A DNA stretch of 64,000 bases, taken from contig CM031626.1 in NCBI GenBank assembly GCA_018398815.1, positions 42,338,174-42,402,173 on the forward strand. Direction: 5' to 3'. Positions 1 to 55,490 of this stretch are shown in pieces. The notes below the pieces were generated by a model. That model did not search any database. It saw only the letters and a list, made by a program, of their open reading frames with translations, and was not told the DNA's origin. The stretch comes from Conus ventricosus. Lineage: Eukaryota > Mollusca > Gastropoda > Neogastropoda > Conidae. Made by a program: the position numbers and the translations under genes. Position 1 is the first letter of the stretch; each line of letters starts with the position of its first letter.

Positions 1-80
1 CCTCAAAGCCATTCATCCCCCTTTTGCCCACGCCTCTCCCTACCACCAACCTTCCCCCTGAATATCAACACCACACACAC

Positions 81-42599
<42,519 letters not shown>

Positions 42600-42635
42600 C
42601 TGAAAAATGGGGTCCTGGTATTGGTTCGGTGTTTT

Positions 42636-42937
42636 GGCACATATGTGTGTGTATGTGTGTGTGTTTGTGCATGCGTGTGTGTGTGTGTGTGCGTGTGTGT
42701 GTGAATGGGATAAGATAAGATAATGTTGCTTATAGCCCAGCCGACCGCAAAGGGCCACATCAGGGCTGGTGTGAATGGGAGTCTGTGTAAATATGTAAAT
42801 GTGAGCATGTGTGTGTGTGTGTGTGTGTGTGTGAGGGGACTATATGAGTGTGAGTATGTGAGCATGTGTATGCGTGAATGTGTGTGTGCTTGCTTGCATG
42901 CCTAAGTGTGTGGTGGTGTGTGATGTGTGTGTGTGTG

Positions 42938-42996
<59 letters not shown>

Positions 42997-43190
42997 GCGT
43001 GCGCTCGCGCGCTCGCGCGCGTTTGCATACTTTACTATGCACACAATCATTTTTGTGTCAATGTGCGCATGTGTGTTTTTTGTTTGTCTCTGTCTCAGTG
43101 AGTGTGCATGTTGTGTTGTGTTGTGTTGTGGTGCATGTGTGTGTCTGTGTCTGTCTATGCATATGTGTGAATGTGTGCATGCCTGTGTGT
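42636..43190. repeat. (GT)n tracts with an inserted LINE 3' tag
   Basis: GT repeats from 42640 to 43190, the longest at 42943-42994. At 42713-42775 the minus strand carries the LINE 3' end (CAGCCCTGATGTGGCCCTTT GCGGTCGGCTGG). A CGCG-rich patch sits at 43000-43022. Confidence 0.9.
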
Positions 43191-43756
43191 GTTTTGTTTC
43201 AGTTTCACTTCATCTACTGGTTTTTCATCCACTTTTCCAACCTAAGGTCTGCTGTCTGCATGAAATTATTTCTTCATGCTTAGTAACTAAATACGCTTCT
43301 TTGTTTGGTTGTGCAATGCCAACAAAACATAATGCTAAATGCATTACGTCTTAAGTTTGCAAGATGGGAGACTTCAGTCTTTCTGTATGTAATGGGTGAC
43401 AGCCCATATGGGTAGTAGTGGTTAAACACCAACCACAAGAAAACCTGATCTAGTTAAGTGCAAGGAAACTGATGTGAATGAACAAGTATTAATTAACCCA
43501 GTCACTGATCTTTAATCATTATTGAGAGTATTCATATAGAGAGCCTATGCTTGGTTTTAGAACAGCTCTACTCGCTTTACAACCACAATCACTTTCGTTC
43601 TCTTTGATGTCACCGTGGTTTGCAAGAACTACTCATTTCAGCAAGAATCCAGGGGATGTGGGAGGGCCCTGACAGCGATCTTTCAAGGTCTGTGATCTGC
43701 AGTACATTCCACTCCATGGTCTCTAAAATCTTTTACAGTGTTACACATGCAAAGCA

Positions 43757-43806
<50 letters not shown>

Positions 43807-44565
43807 TGGTCAGTACAACACTATGTTAATCTGACACTAAATGGTTTCAGTCAGTCAGTCAGTCAGTGTGTGTGAGTGTGGAGCTTTTTCCTTCCCTTTA
43901 GCACTTTACACATACATTTGGCAGTTCTACAATTGGTGTTTACAACCAAACTGCAACTGATGGGCCGAGAATACCTTCTTAAAACTGACTTCAACAACAA
44001 TTTGCCCCTCTTTTTTTTTTAAAAAGAGAATAATTATCTTCATGTGGCCTTGGTGAGAGCGCAGGTCTGGTCTTCTCTGCCTTTTCCTGACTTAGGAGGG
44101 GACGCTTGGCCTCGCCGACAATTCCCCTTAATGCTCATGTTGTCTTTTGCAATTCCCGACCCCTGATTTGGGTCCTTTTATTCTGGTATGTGGTTTCGGC
44201 AACATTCTTCTGTTTCAAATTACAGAGCAGCCCACCGGCCCCCAAGCTTATCCCATGGACCCCAACCCGGGACGGGCCACTCTGCACCCGTATGTCCCCA
44301 GGCGGAGTCGGCAAAAATCACTAGTTCACATACACAAGGAAAAAGTAATACTTTTAATATTTCTGCTGGGCCTTTCATTGGAGGGCAGGCCCTTCGGGCT
44401 TTCTCTCTCCTGTGAACTGTAGGGAACACTTGGTCAAACATTTCCCACTTCTGAGACGTCATTTTTATGTCTGGTAATACCAAACAGTACACCAAAAAAC
44501 AGCTCGAGTTTTTGGATGTTTTCTTTCGTTGGTATGTTGGTTTTGAGGCAACCTACTTCATGAAA
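43191..44565. other. No gene recognised
   Basis: An uninterrupted GT run at 43759-43804 and (CAGT)n at 43848-43866. Overlapping plus frames at 44106-44424 have no known product. 43530-43600 may be a SINE family 1 scrap. Confidence 0.5.
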
Positions 44566-44569
44566 TAAA

Positions 44570-45103
44570 AAATTCTGACACCAGGCACAAATTTGGTCAG
44601 AATCTGATAAATCACAACCAAAGTTTCCTCTTTTTTACCTGCAAAAAATCATTCAGCAAGTTGGAAAAAATCACAACATAGTAACACATACCACAATACA
44701 AATTACAAAAAAATTTTTTAAGTAAAAAAACCTTGGGGTTCAGCTTTCGAGCTTGCATGCCTTTTATTTCCAATTTTTATCCTTCTGCCAACATGTTAAC
44801 CACTTTAAACTTTTTAAACTTTCTTGGAGAACGTAATTGTGTTTTTAAATTACAACTCAAAAAAACAAAACAAATGTTCAACACTAAGGTGTGTGTGTTT
44901 GTGTTTTCAATGTTGGTGTGTGTTGTATGATATAAAATTGGCATTTGGCAAATAATATACATCATGAAAAAAAAAAATTCTGACAGATCTCACAAATTTG
45001 TGTCAGAATCTGATATAAATCTAAAATCAAAATGTTTTCAAACATTTCTTTTCACCTGCAATAAATTCAATTCCAGCAAGTTTGAAACAAACGCACACAG
45101 TCA

Positions 45104-45146
<43 letters not shown>

Positions 45147-45330
45147 CATTTAATAAATAAAATAAACCATTGGTTCCAGCTATGGTTAGAAGACTTGCAT
45201 ACCTTTTATTTTCCAAATTTTGATCTTGCTTAGTGCAAATCAATTTTACCATTTAAACTTAACTTTTACTAATAAAATCGTAACCCTGTGTGCTTTTAAA
45301 TTACAAGTCAAAAAAGAATTAATAATTGTT
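44570..45330. repeat. Diverged tandem duplication, about 400-bp unit
   Basis: AAAAATTCTGACA...AAATTTG.GTCAGAATCTGATA, CACCTGCAA.AA.TCATTC.AGCAAGTT, CTTGCATGCCTTTTATTTCC and TTTTTAAATTACAACTCAAAA appear in the same order at 44570-44890 and 44975-45320. Strongly diverged; the second copy has a CA tract at 45106-45144. Confidence 0.75.
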
Positions 45331-45661
45331 CACAGAAGTATTAAGAACTTTCACTGTTTTTCAAATATTGGGTGAGCATGATTATGTTTTAAAATTGGGA
45401 CAGTTTACGGTCCAAAGGTAAGTTGCATCGAAAGATCTAAAGGATGAGAAAGTTGTTCATATCAAATTTCAACACCTAATTTTCAAATTCATGTAATATG
45501 ATTATCAGTGTGTATACATATTTTACCTTAAAACTGAAGTTTACATGGGTGGCGGACACCCTTTTCTTCCTCGCGTCACTGTGTATTTTTTTTTTTCTGA
45601 ATGGAATAGGAGAAAGCATACCTGTGGTTTCGACCCATGATGATCTGGATTCATCTGACCC

Positions 45662-46874
45662 ATGGGTGATGTTGGTGACATGGAGCTCATGCTTGATGCC
45701 ATAGTGCCAACACTTGCCATTTTTCAAAGATTTGTACATGAACTGTTCTCACGCCTACAGGTAAATTGTAACTGTATTGATCAAGTTCAGTGCATTTTGC
45801 TCTGTTTTAAATGTCTCCTTGAACACATGATTAGACGGATCTTCTGGTAACACATCTCTTTAGATTACTCTACAACATGAAACTCGTCGAATGGTTGTAC
45901 TTTCTTCAACAATACTTAACACAATAACAGCAAGAATTCAACGGTTAAGTTCTACAGCGTACACATTTGTGGTTTGTGTTGGACAATTAGTGACAGATTC
46001 TGATAAAAACAAATCTCATAGTGTCATGGCATCTGCTTTCGATTATGTAAATATTCCTGAGTATCACATAACTGAGACCAGTGACATCAGACATCGAGTG
46101 GTCAGTCCAGACGGTCTATCGGATTTTACTCTCAGCCGATAGCAGACTGTCCGACCGTCACATCAACTGTGTCACAGACTTGTTATCGAGCGATTTGTTT
46201 GTCACGCAAATGTCTGCTCACTTATTTCATTCTCAAACACAATAAGTCTTGATACATACTTCGAACACCATCCCATGATTGGCACAAATCAATATAAGAA
46301 CCAATGTTGTTAACATGAGCATGAGTCTGGCCTATAACATTATGTTGAACAATTGAATATGGAACGATGATCGAGAAGTCAGACTGAGTGCTTTCCCTTG
46401 ACATAAATTAACCAAAATGGCCACTCTGTTTGTGTGCCACACACCTGAAAATACAAATCCATTTAGGTCGCACACGCAAAATTCATACATCATCTTGGGG
46501 AAGGGGAGGGGAGGTGGAGGGGGGGAGGGGAATGGGGGGAGGTAGGAGGGTCCAGCATTGGGCTCCCACATATAAAGAATCAATTATTGAGTATTGTATA
46601 CTTCTTTTTTCTCAGTTCGGCTGGAAAACATGAAACATTATTAAATAAGAAGAAGAAGAAGAAGCAGAAGAAGAAAAACCACCCAAAGAGAACAGAACTC
46701 CACATTAAAATATATCGCAGGGTTGTCGATGCGCATGTGTTTACCTCTACATCTGATCCTACTTGTTAGAGTGGCCAATTTCTAACTTTGGAGATTCTGG
46801 TGCACCAGTTGTCTCAGCTGATACACAATTGTCTCGTCCATTTCATCAGGCGCTCTATGGCCGAGACTTTTTAA
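45662..46874 (+). CDS. Possible small two-exon gene, unassigned
   Basis: Candidate exon 45662-45760 starts with ATG in a good context (ACCCATGG) and ends at CTACAG|gtaaat after 33 codons (MGDVGDMELMLDAIVPTLAI, then FQRFVHELFSRLQ). Candidate exon 46770-46874 follows acceptor cttgttag|AGTGGC and reads SGQFLTLEILVHQLSQLIHN, then CLVHFIRRSMAETF and stop. The phases agree (0/0), both parts are amphipathic helical, and AATAAA follows at 47026. No family is recognised. It may instead be the 3' part of a longer gene or chance. Confidence 0.35.
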
Positions 46875-48665
46875 AAGATGGAATGTTGCTTAACATAATT
46901 TCTTTCATGTATTCACGTATGGGACTTGATTTAAAGTCTCAGCAAATGTTTATTTGTGACATTTGAAAAAAAGGAAAACTTTTTTGTGTGGAAAATCCAC
47001 TTGTTCTGTTCCGTAATGTGTGTTAAATAAACATCACTTTGAGCACTATTTTGTGTGAGCTGGCTTGTGTACAATGCAACTTTGAAGGAGACGATTATTT
47101 ATAAACATAAAAAACAAGATTTATGAATGGGTGGCGTGGTGGCTTTTGGTTTTGAACATTGTTACTCGGAACATTCAGATGAACAAAAACAAATGCGGGT
47201 GATCTCAATAATTATGGTAGATATGACAGGACATCTTAAGAATGGTATGGTAAGTATTAAATAGCCTGAAGGGCACTTAGGGAACACAGACCTCAGCCAA
47301 GATTGAATGGAACTGGATTTGCTTTTTGATATAGATCCAACCGCATACCCGTCTGGATCGCCTAGATTTTCTCTTTGATTCTGAGAACCCACCACAGTTT
47401 GCTTGGATCCACCCATTGATTCTGATCCTGCTGCGGATCTGTCTGGATCCATGTGATACTGATATAAAAAACAGATCCATCCAGATCCTCACCAAATTGA
47501 ATGGATTTGTACTTTGGCCATATTCTGTCTTTCTAACCACATTTCGCTGAAAAAAAAACCTGGTTGGGTAATTTTTGTGTTACACTTGCTAATAGGCTGA
47601 CAGACCAACAGATGCAAGTGAAAATAGATCTTTCTTGAGGAGAAAGAGACAAGAAGCCAGCTCTTGCTCCCTTGGTAAACAACAAAATCATGTGCATGTA
47701 ACATTGTTGTTTCATTACATTGGGAGCAAATGTTACCTTTTTGTGTTCGTCATTTACTGTTTAATGTTACACCATTTGTCTGCTTAAGGTTTTATTCTAT
47801 AATGTTTATAAGTCCAAAACATCGTGTCTCAAGTTAAAAACAGGAGCCTTCATCTTCTTCCATTTTTAAAGGGCCAACATCAATATCCTGATGATTCCGT
47901 CGTCTTGCGGGAGCTTGCACTGAGTCTACAGCATCACTTGATCATTAAGTCATCACAACGCAAAAAGCCAAGCTGTGGGCGGGAAAATAGTGGAATAAAT
48001 GACAATAATAATGATAATAGTATTGATAATGATGATGTAATAATAATGATGATGATGATAACAACAACAATCATGGTGATGATGATAATGGTGATAATAA
48101 TAACAATAACAATAATAATACTGATAATGATGATGATACTGATAAGAAGAAGAAGAAGAAGAAAGAAGAAGAAGAAGAAGAAAGAACAGCTACCACTAGG
48201 CTTCGGTAAACGGCCCGTCCAAGTCCGTTCAACAGGTCATAACATACTACCGTTAACACGCTAGAATCTCTCACGGGGAACACGACCGTTAACCTCTCTT
48301 TCAAACATAATTTATCTCCCTTGTGTTTTCATTCCATCAAGGATCAAAGTGAACTGAAGTATAAAATACCCTAACGGTTGACACAGCATTTATTGTTCAA
48401 ACGAATCCAACCTTATTCATTCACAGAATGTTTTTCTTCTTAAGGGAGGTTATCTTGTGGGAAATTTGAACGGAGTTCTTTAGAAGATAACTTCCTTTGG
48501 TTATGTTTCCAGCTTTTGTTGCACTGACAGCTACTTTGAAACCCTGACCAGTTTGACAGAAGAATTTGAGGAACAGCGAAACTAAAGGAACGATTCCGGC
48601 GGATAAAGTTGGAAGGGTGGGGGAGCGGGACGGATAGTGTGTGTGTGTGTGTGCGTGTATGTGTG

Positions 48666-48743
<78 letters not shown>

Positions 48744-49178
48744 TACGCGAGTTCGCGTGTAGTCATCTAATAGCAATTGATTTTGTTTAACAGGAGGGTG
48801 ATGTGTGGAGAGGAAGTGAGAGAGGACGGGGCTGAGTGCTAGTACACGTGGATGTGGAGCGAGCCTGTGACTGATTACAGGGTGTGTTTTTGTGTGTTGC
48901 GAGTTGTTTAAATCATTTGGTTCGTAATTTGATGGGCGATCTTTGTTTAGTGTCACCCCAGCTAAGACGATTGGGTGATTTCGATGTTTTCAGGGTAAAG
49001 GGTCTCTTCGCAGGAGGTCTGATTCATCTAGGCCTGATCCACTTACTCTTTTGATAGAATCGTCACCCTGATTGGCCTCTTGAGAGCTTGACTCGCATCT
49101 GTTTCGCCTAACTGCCGTTCCCGTTTGACCTATTCAGCAGTGTAAAACGTTAAATTCTCAACTGATATTGAGAACAAA

Positions 49179-49230
<52 letters not shown>

Positions 49231-49722
49231 TAGGCCATGGCCCAGACCCAAAATTTCACATATCGGTATCATCTGGGTGGGCAAGTTCTGATTGCTATTT
49301 TCTACTAGCTATATATCTGTAGTTTATGTTTTGATGTGACAACCACTGCAGAGTGGTAGCTTAGTAGTTGTTATCACCCCCTGAATGACCCTACCCCTTA
49401 CTTAGAGAACACAATTACGAGTTATGACATCTGTAACATTACAGGGTGATGCTGTTTCCTAATGATGAGCAAGAAACAAATAACGATCAGAACATGTTCC
49501 AGAACATTAATGCTGTAATAACACTATCATTTTTCCATAAATAGAACAAAAACCATTGCGTAAGGCAATTCTTGCCAGATTTAAAAAGTTCAAATCATTT
49601 TAGCGACCGTCTTAAACATATTCTTTCAGCTATCTCCCTTTTGCATCCAAATGTTGTAATTTTGGTGATAGAAGGGATTCATTAGAACATTGTCCAAAAA
49701 TAACATGTGTAATGCATACATT
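46875..49722. repeat. No gene recognised; several microsatellites
   Basis: (AAT/GAT)n and (GAA)n at 48000-48190, (GT)n at 48635-48742, (CT)n at 49177-49235, and a GATCC-rich stretch with repeated TCTGGATC at 47330-47490. No coding segment could be supported. Confidence 0.6.
47026..47031 (+). promoter_or_regulatory. Candidate polyadenylation signal AATAAA
   Basis: AATAAA followed by a GT-rich stretch (TTTTGTGTGAGCTGG at 47050). Its relevance depends on the small plus-strand gene at 45662-46874 being real. Confidence 0.3.
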
Positions 49723-52700
49723 TCAGTTCATCAAAGAGTTCCGTAGGCCTATGCTTGCTACAGCGCAATCAGCAGACAGGGCCAAGTAACAACTTTCAAA
49801 GTTCGTCGTCAGACATCTTATCACTGTCACTGTCTGAGTCTGCAAGCCGAAACTGAGGATCATCATCTTGCTTCTGGTTGCTGCAGGTTTGAAGTTTGCA
49901 GAGATCTGGCAGTGTAGCCCACCAGCAAGGCAGGAGCAGTTGGGCAACACAGAAGAGCGCGTACACTTGCACGCAAGAAGCTTCAAGACCACCTCTGGTG
50001 CAGGCTGTATGCGCATCTAGTGTATGGCTAGCTGGTCACCTCCATCATTGATCCATCCACTCTCTGTGGGATCTGTACAGCAGGCTGACTCTGCAGGGAG
50101 CACTCTAAATTGCAGCCAGGTAGTTGGCTCGAAGGATGTGCATGAACAGGCATTCTCAGCATTGAGGAAGTTGACTGGACTCGACTTCCCCACGTTTGGC
50201 ACAGAATAGCTGGTAGCACAGTTCATTCACTTCTGTCGTGCTGCTACCTGCTGTGTACATGTGACAGGTGAGCTGCTGGATCCTCTCAAGCAGTTCATCG
50301 GAAACATCCCATGACTGGCCTAGCAAAGGCTCTGACACTGTCACAGCCTGTAAAGGCATGCAGCCCTATTAAACTGTTGCAGATGCTGTCTCCTGGTGCC
50401 CTTCCTAGCTTGGTGATGTCCACGAATCGTGTGCGGTTCTGTGTGCCACGCTTTTGATAAATGTGGCAGGGAATGTCCTTGTGGAGGCCCAAGCAGAGAA
50501 CCACGACATCAGTATCCTCAGCTGTGACGACTACAGCTTTTGAGCCAGACCTTGCAGCATGCAAGGCATGGAGCAGCAGGCGCGTGTCGGCTTATTCTTG
50601 GGTTGATAACAGCTCTGGGACTTCCACACGGGCATCGTCTGTCATTCAGAAGCAGTTTTCCTTGCTTGTGACGTACACTGTCTTTCCATTCAGTTTCTTT
50701 CTGTGATCTGGCTGTTTCCATTGCTCCACCAAGAAATTGATGAGGCTGCTTTTGTTTCCTGGACTACACAAGAACTTTCTCCATTGCTGGATGTTGTGGT
50801 CTGTCTTCTGAAAGGTTCTTTTACAGTATTGTGCTGGTGGCAGCTCCCCTTTTGCATCTCTCTGCATCTTTGATTGGTGTCTTACGATAGACGTCAAACA
50901 CCACATCAAAACCGTAGGCTGTGGGCACCTTCATTCAGAACCTGGTAGATGGCAGACTCGGCCAGCTGTGCAAAAGTCTTGTTGTTCCCGTTCATTCTAT
51001 GCACCAGGTTCATGCCGTCAGTGAGGCAGGCTGACGGTTTTGGGATGTCATTAGCACAGGAGACACTTTTTTTTCCAAACTCAACGGCAAGGGCAGATTT
51101 GTTTGCTTTGCACAGGGAGCAGTCGATGTTGCCAAGGGACCATGGAAGAGGTCCCAAAGGGTGACTCGGAACATCCCTCACATGTAGCTTTCTTCTCTCA
51201 GCCACCAAACTCCTTTGCCCAAACAGTTTTCGGTCTGCCTCACAACATGTTGCACCTTCTTACCATGAACATTCTTTTTGCCAACACTTGAACATGTCTT
51301 CAGGTTCAGCTTCTTCATTGTGTCATGGTAAATTTAACTGTTGATGGGTCTCCATCCAGTCGTGTCTGCTTGAAACTCTGGTACTGACTTCACCTGCCTG
51401 ATGTGCCTCCAGAAGATCTTTTGTGACATCAGGATTTGCAATGGCGCCAGTGGATAGGCCCACTAGGTCCGTCTCTCGGGAGACATTGGGTTGCCTCAGC
51501 TGTTTTCAAGGAGGTCCATAACAGATTGAACATCCCTCTCATCTTTCTTGATTCTAGGCACGTGTGTGTCTCGGTGGGACAGTCTTGAACTGCCCTGCTC
51601 TGTCATGGCTCTCAGTGCTCTGTGATACTCAGTTCTATACTCTGTGGTGAGGTAGTACTTGGCAACGGCTCCTGCTTTCAAGCTGAACCCCTTTGTTCCT
51701 CCAGGTGTCTGTGTGTCTTTGTTTACAGTTTCTTCAATGGCTTGATCAACTGGGATTCTTCCAAAGGGGTTTATTGGGCCAAGCTGAACAGAGAACCCAC
51801 CATGCATGAATTCGCTGTACACATCTGGATGTGTGATGTGGAGCAGTGACATCTGTGCATAGCAGTACGCCAGGTACCGTGCATAATTCAGCCTGTCATA
51901 CGTGAAGCACCAAGGTATCATTGCACGAATAGATGTCAGGTGAAGGTGCCAGTCCCCCTCACGTGATGCCCGGATCAGGCCCAGGAGAATCTCCACCGTG
52001 TCCAAACAGGACATCCAGAAGGCTGAGAGACCATCATTACCACTTCTGAGAAACTGCAGGTAGATGTCAAACAGGGCCATGATGCGAGCACAAGCCTTGT
52101 TCTTGAGCACTTGGTTCAGGGAAACCTCATATTTGCAGAGATCATTTGTGATCTGAAGTGTTTCATCCAGATGTACCAGGTCACTTGGGTGCGTGGTTTC
52201 CATCCAGATGAGGAAGCCTTTCCATGCCAGTCGGAGGAGAGCCTCGTACAGCTTGTGAAGGCGCGCGCATTGGGCGGTGTACCTTCTGCCATCCATCACA
52301 CCAGCCACAGAGTCTTCTGCTATCAGGCCAGACTCAACACAGAGATCCCTCAGTCCAGTATCTTGGAAACGTTTTCCAATGGTGGACAGCAGTGTGCATA
52401 CTGTGTGGAACACTCCAAGCCTCAGGATGATTGTGTCCTGAAATTTGTCAGGGTGTTTCCAGGTGATCTCTACAGCTTTTGCACACAAAGCCTGGTCAAA
52501 TAAGCAGACAATCGTTGACAGACCCAAGGACTGTATGATGGAGAGTGACTGGTTGAGAACTTCATGTACTGTTGACGACCGAGTTACTGGAGTATTGATG
52601 GCAGGCAGGTAGCCAATGCTGTCTTGACTGACTGTCCTGCCAAGTCGGGTCAGAATGGTGAAGCCTGTCCAGCCACAAACAAATTGGTCTTCTTGAGCTG

Positions 52701-52929
52701 ACGCACGTGCCATGATCCACACAAGATTCTTTTTCCTGGCTGACTGGGTCGCTTCTGCTGTCTCAGCTTCTGCTGTCTTGCTCTGTGGTGGCCCAACTCT
52801 TTCCCCAGCATTGTATGTTGCCAACAGTGGCACTGGTGCATCAAGGCTTCTTTTCTTCGTTTTGTGCACTGAAGGCAAGTCTTTAGTTGGCAGAGGCTCA
52901 GCTGACTCTGCTTTGCACAGCAATCCCAT
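49723..52929 (-). pseudogene. Broken copy of a large multicopy invertebrate gene family
   Basis: The main frame (51496-52929, 477 codons) carries DQALCAKAVEITWKHPDKF, FGRIPVDQAIEETVNKDTQT and PGGTKGFSLKAGAVAKYYL, blocks I associate with a large uncharacterised family present in many copies in cnidarian and mollusc genomes. Downstream pieces lie in shifted frames: LGPLPWSLGNID (51150), a PIN-like part with AEDTDVVVLCLGLHKDIPCH and FTGCDSVRAF (50295-50564), and a Cys-rich end CKCTRSSVLPNCSC (near 49980), like a CXC motif. At least four frameshifts or stops separate them, so this copy is dead or badly assembled. Function of the family is unknown to me; a mobile-element origin is possible. The true N-terminus is not certain. 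Confidence 0.7.
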
Positions 52930-53264
52930 TCACTCTGTGAGATGTCCCCCAACCACTGTCTGTCTCTTCCAGGCGGTCACTTCCATATTATAAATACACA
53001 GTTACAATTAAGAGTTTAATTACTGATTCAATGCACGCACTAAAAGAATTAATATGTCGTGTATTTTGTTACACTTTTTTCAGAAATAAAAGACAAAATG
53101 GTACGATAATGGCCAGTTCCAGTGCTTTTAATATAACAATAAGTGCCCAAATAGAGTACCCTAAAAATAAAAGACAATAAGCTACTCCTCTGAAATGGTT
53201 ATCACCTATTTTCTTCATTACTGGTGTGGGACCAAGTAACTGCCACCACTCATCCTTTGCCCAC
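52930..53264. other. No feature seen
   Basis: AT-rich unique sequence between the pseudogene and a GT tract. Confidence 0.5.
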
Positions 53265-53266
53265 CC

Positions 53267-53343
<77 letters not shown>

Positions 53344-53365
53344 TGCGTGTGTGTGTGTGTGTGTA

Positions 53366-53397
<32 letters not shown>

Positions 53398-53405
53398 TGT
53401 GTGGT
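53267..53405. repeat. (GT)n microsatellite
   Basis: About 135 bp of GT with a few interruptions. Confidence 0.96.
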
Positions 53406-53831
53406 ATTTCTGAAATTGCCGAGCATAATTACCGTCGTTGATCTCACTACAATGCCGATCTGATACGTCCATTTTGCAGAGAGAATACAAAAAATGAAGT
53501 GCGCTTTGTGTTGTCTTGCCCTGTCTCACACAAGCCAAGAGCTCAGTATAAACCATTCAAATGTCATGAATTCCAAGTCAGTTCAGATTAGCACTTCTTT
53601 TGGCATGTACGCAGGAGCAAACTGTTAGATGTCTTTCAATTTATCTATTTAAAGCATTCAAGCTGCAAATATCATCTATCATAAAAAAATTTAAAAAAAC
53701 TTTTCTGAACTAAATGTTATTTATGTTTGAGAGCAGTTGCATTGGTGCTAAGACGATTGTTATTAACTTGCAACCCCTTCACTGGGGGCAATGGTCTGAC
53801 AAAAAAGAATAAATCATCTTGAGTCTTGAGT

Positions 53832-53853
53832 CTCTCTCTCTCTGCTTAAAGAT

Positions 53854-53938
<85 letters not shown>

Positions 53939-53959
53939 GTGTGGTGTGTGGGGTGGTGG

Positions 53960-54012
<53 letters not shown>

Positions 54013-54051
54013 TGTGTGGTGTGTGTGCGTGCGTGCGTGGTGGTGGTGTGT

Positions 54052-54098
<47 letters not shown>

Positions 54099-54112
54099 TG
54101 TGTGTGTGTGTG

Positions 54113-54186
<74 letters not shown>

Positions 54187-54297
54187 GTGTGGTGTGTTGT
54201 CGTGTGTGTGTGAATGTGATGGGTCGGTGTGTGTGTGTGTGTGTGTTGTGTGTGTGTGTGTGTGTGCGTCCTGATGTGGTGTGATGGTGTGATGGCT

Positions 54298-54328
<31 letters not shown>

Positions 54329-54354
54329 ATGTGATGGTGATGTGTGTGTGTGTG

Positions 54355-54391
<37 letters not shown>

Positions 54392-54478
54392 AAGTAGTAG
54401 AGAGAGAGATGAGAGTGTGAATGAAGAACAGACTGTAAGGACAAAGAAATCACGCCCTGCATGCTTGTGTAGATCAAG

Positions 54479-54542
<64 letters not shown>

Positions 54543-54543
54543 T

Positions 54544-54602
<59 letters not shown>

Positions 54603-54606
54603 GCCT
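53832..54606. repeat. Compound (GT)n / (GA)n / (CT)n / (CA)n tract
   Basis: GT repeats 53857-54355 with TGGTG and CGTG interruptions, GA repeats 54356-54410, a unique spacer of about 60 bp, then CT repeats 54480-54540 and CA repeats 54546-54600. GA followed by CT and GT followed by CA place complementary tracts on either side of the spacer in inverted order. Confidence 0.95.
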
Positions 54607-55049
54607 CCAAGCACGCGCACACTTTTAATCATGTTAAAAACTCGACAGGGTTGGGCAAGGTAAGGACAAAACCTGGTACAAAGTCAATGATCGGCGATCT
54701 CCGCTACTCCAGGTTCTCGTGGATGTCTTTCAGACACAACACTCCATTGTAAGCACAGCCGTAACCAAACACCGCCTCTCGTGCATACAACGTTGTAACG
54801 AGTACACATCAGTCGACTAATAGTCAAGTTCTTGCCGCTTGAAGTTGTCACTCCAGCTGTGACGTGTTTGGTCAACCGATAGCCGTGACAAGGCTAGTGT
54901 GCACTCACGCGTAACGTGAAGTGTTTGTTCACACAGGGGCAGTTTGGCTGTTACACGCTGCGCAGAACGCAAAGTCCTTGGTGACTGTGTGAACACACCT
55001 TGGGTAGTCTGGCACTTACATACTGTCCTTCAGGACAGGCGTAGAAGGG
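54607..55049. other. No gene recognised
   Basis: Unique sequence; GAAGGGTTAA at 55046 is a TTAA-type border candidate without a partner. Confidence 0.4.
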
Positions 55050-55490
55050 TTAATTGTTGTCCAAGGACATAGCAGGGAACACCAAGGGGAGAGGTGGAAG
55101 CTCTCCTATGAGGGACACTGATGTGAGAGGTCAGTGTCAGGCAGCGCAGCGAACCTTCCAGCTGTATGGGTGGTGGCGGGTCTAGCCTCCAGGGAGATGA
55201 GGAGGGATCGGCAATGGAGCGCAATTACTGTGGCCAGGGATACCATGCTTTTGAGGTCAGGGCATGGCGGCACCCCTCTCGGGGTTGGGTTGCATATTTG
55301 TCCGCTTGGCCGCAGTCTGCGTGGACCACAGAAGGGACCACAGACGATGAAAGGGACTCGTGCAGCGTTCCAGCGACTTTCGTCCTGCTCCCACTTTGAG
55401 ATGGCCTCATGCGGCACAGGACCATCGCTACCCAAGCGCAAAGGCCGCCTGGTGGTCCTGAAGACAGGCCTATTAAAAACCGACACCCAT
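55050..55490 (+). repeat. Inverted repeat pair, left arm
   Basis: Shares GGGAGAGGTGGAAG, TGTGAGAGGTCAGTGTCAGG, GCGAACCTTCCAGC, CCCTCTCGGGGTTGGG and CCTGAAGACA with the complement of 55965-56465. The frame 55134-55511 stays open and encodes GGTPLGVGLHICPLGRS, paralleled by GYPLGVGLENCPLGHS in the other arm. Confidence 0.8.

Noticed and set aside
46763..46966. Serine-protease-like GDSGAPVV motif
   Set aside because: A chance motif in a frame without any other protease feature; the alternative frame with splice acceptor looks more coding-like.
53779..54622. His/Thr- and Cys/Val-rich frames of up to 258 codons
   Set aside because: Translations of (CA)n/(GT)n; the same applies to 9386-9847, 14660-15505, 26556-27379, 33660-34184 and 62998-63708.
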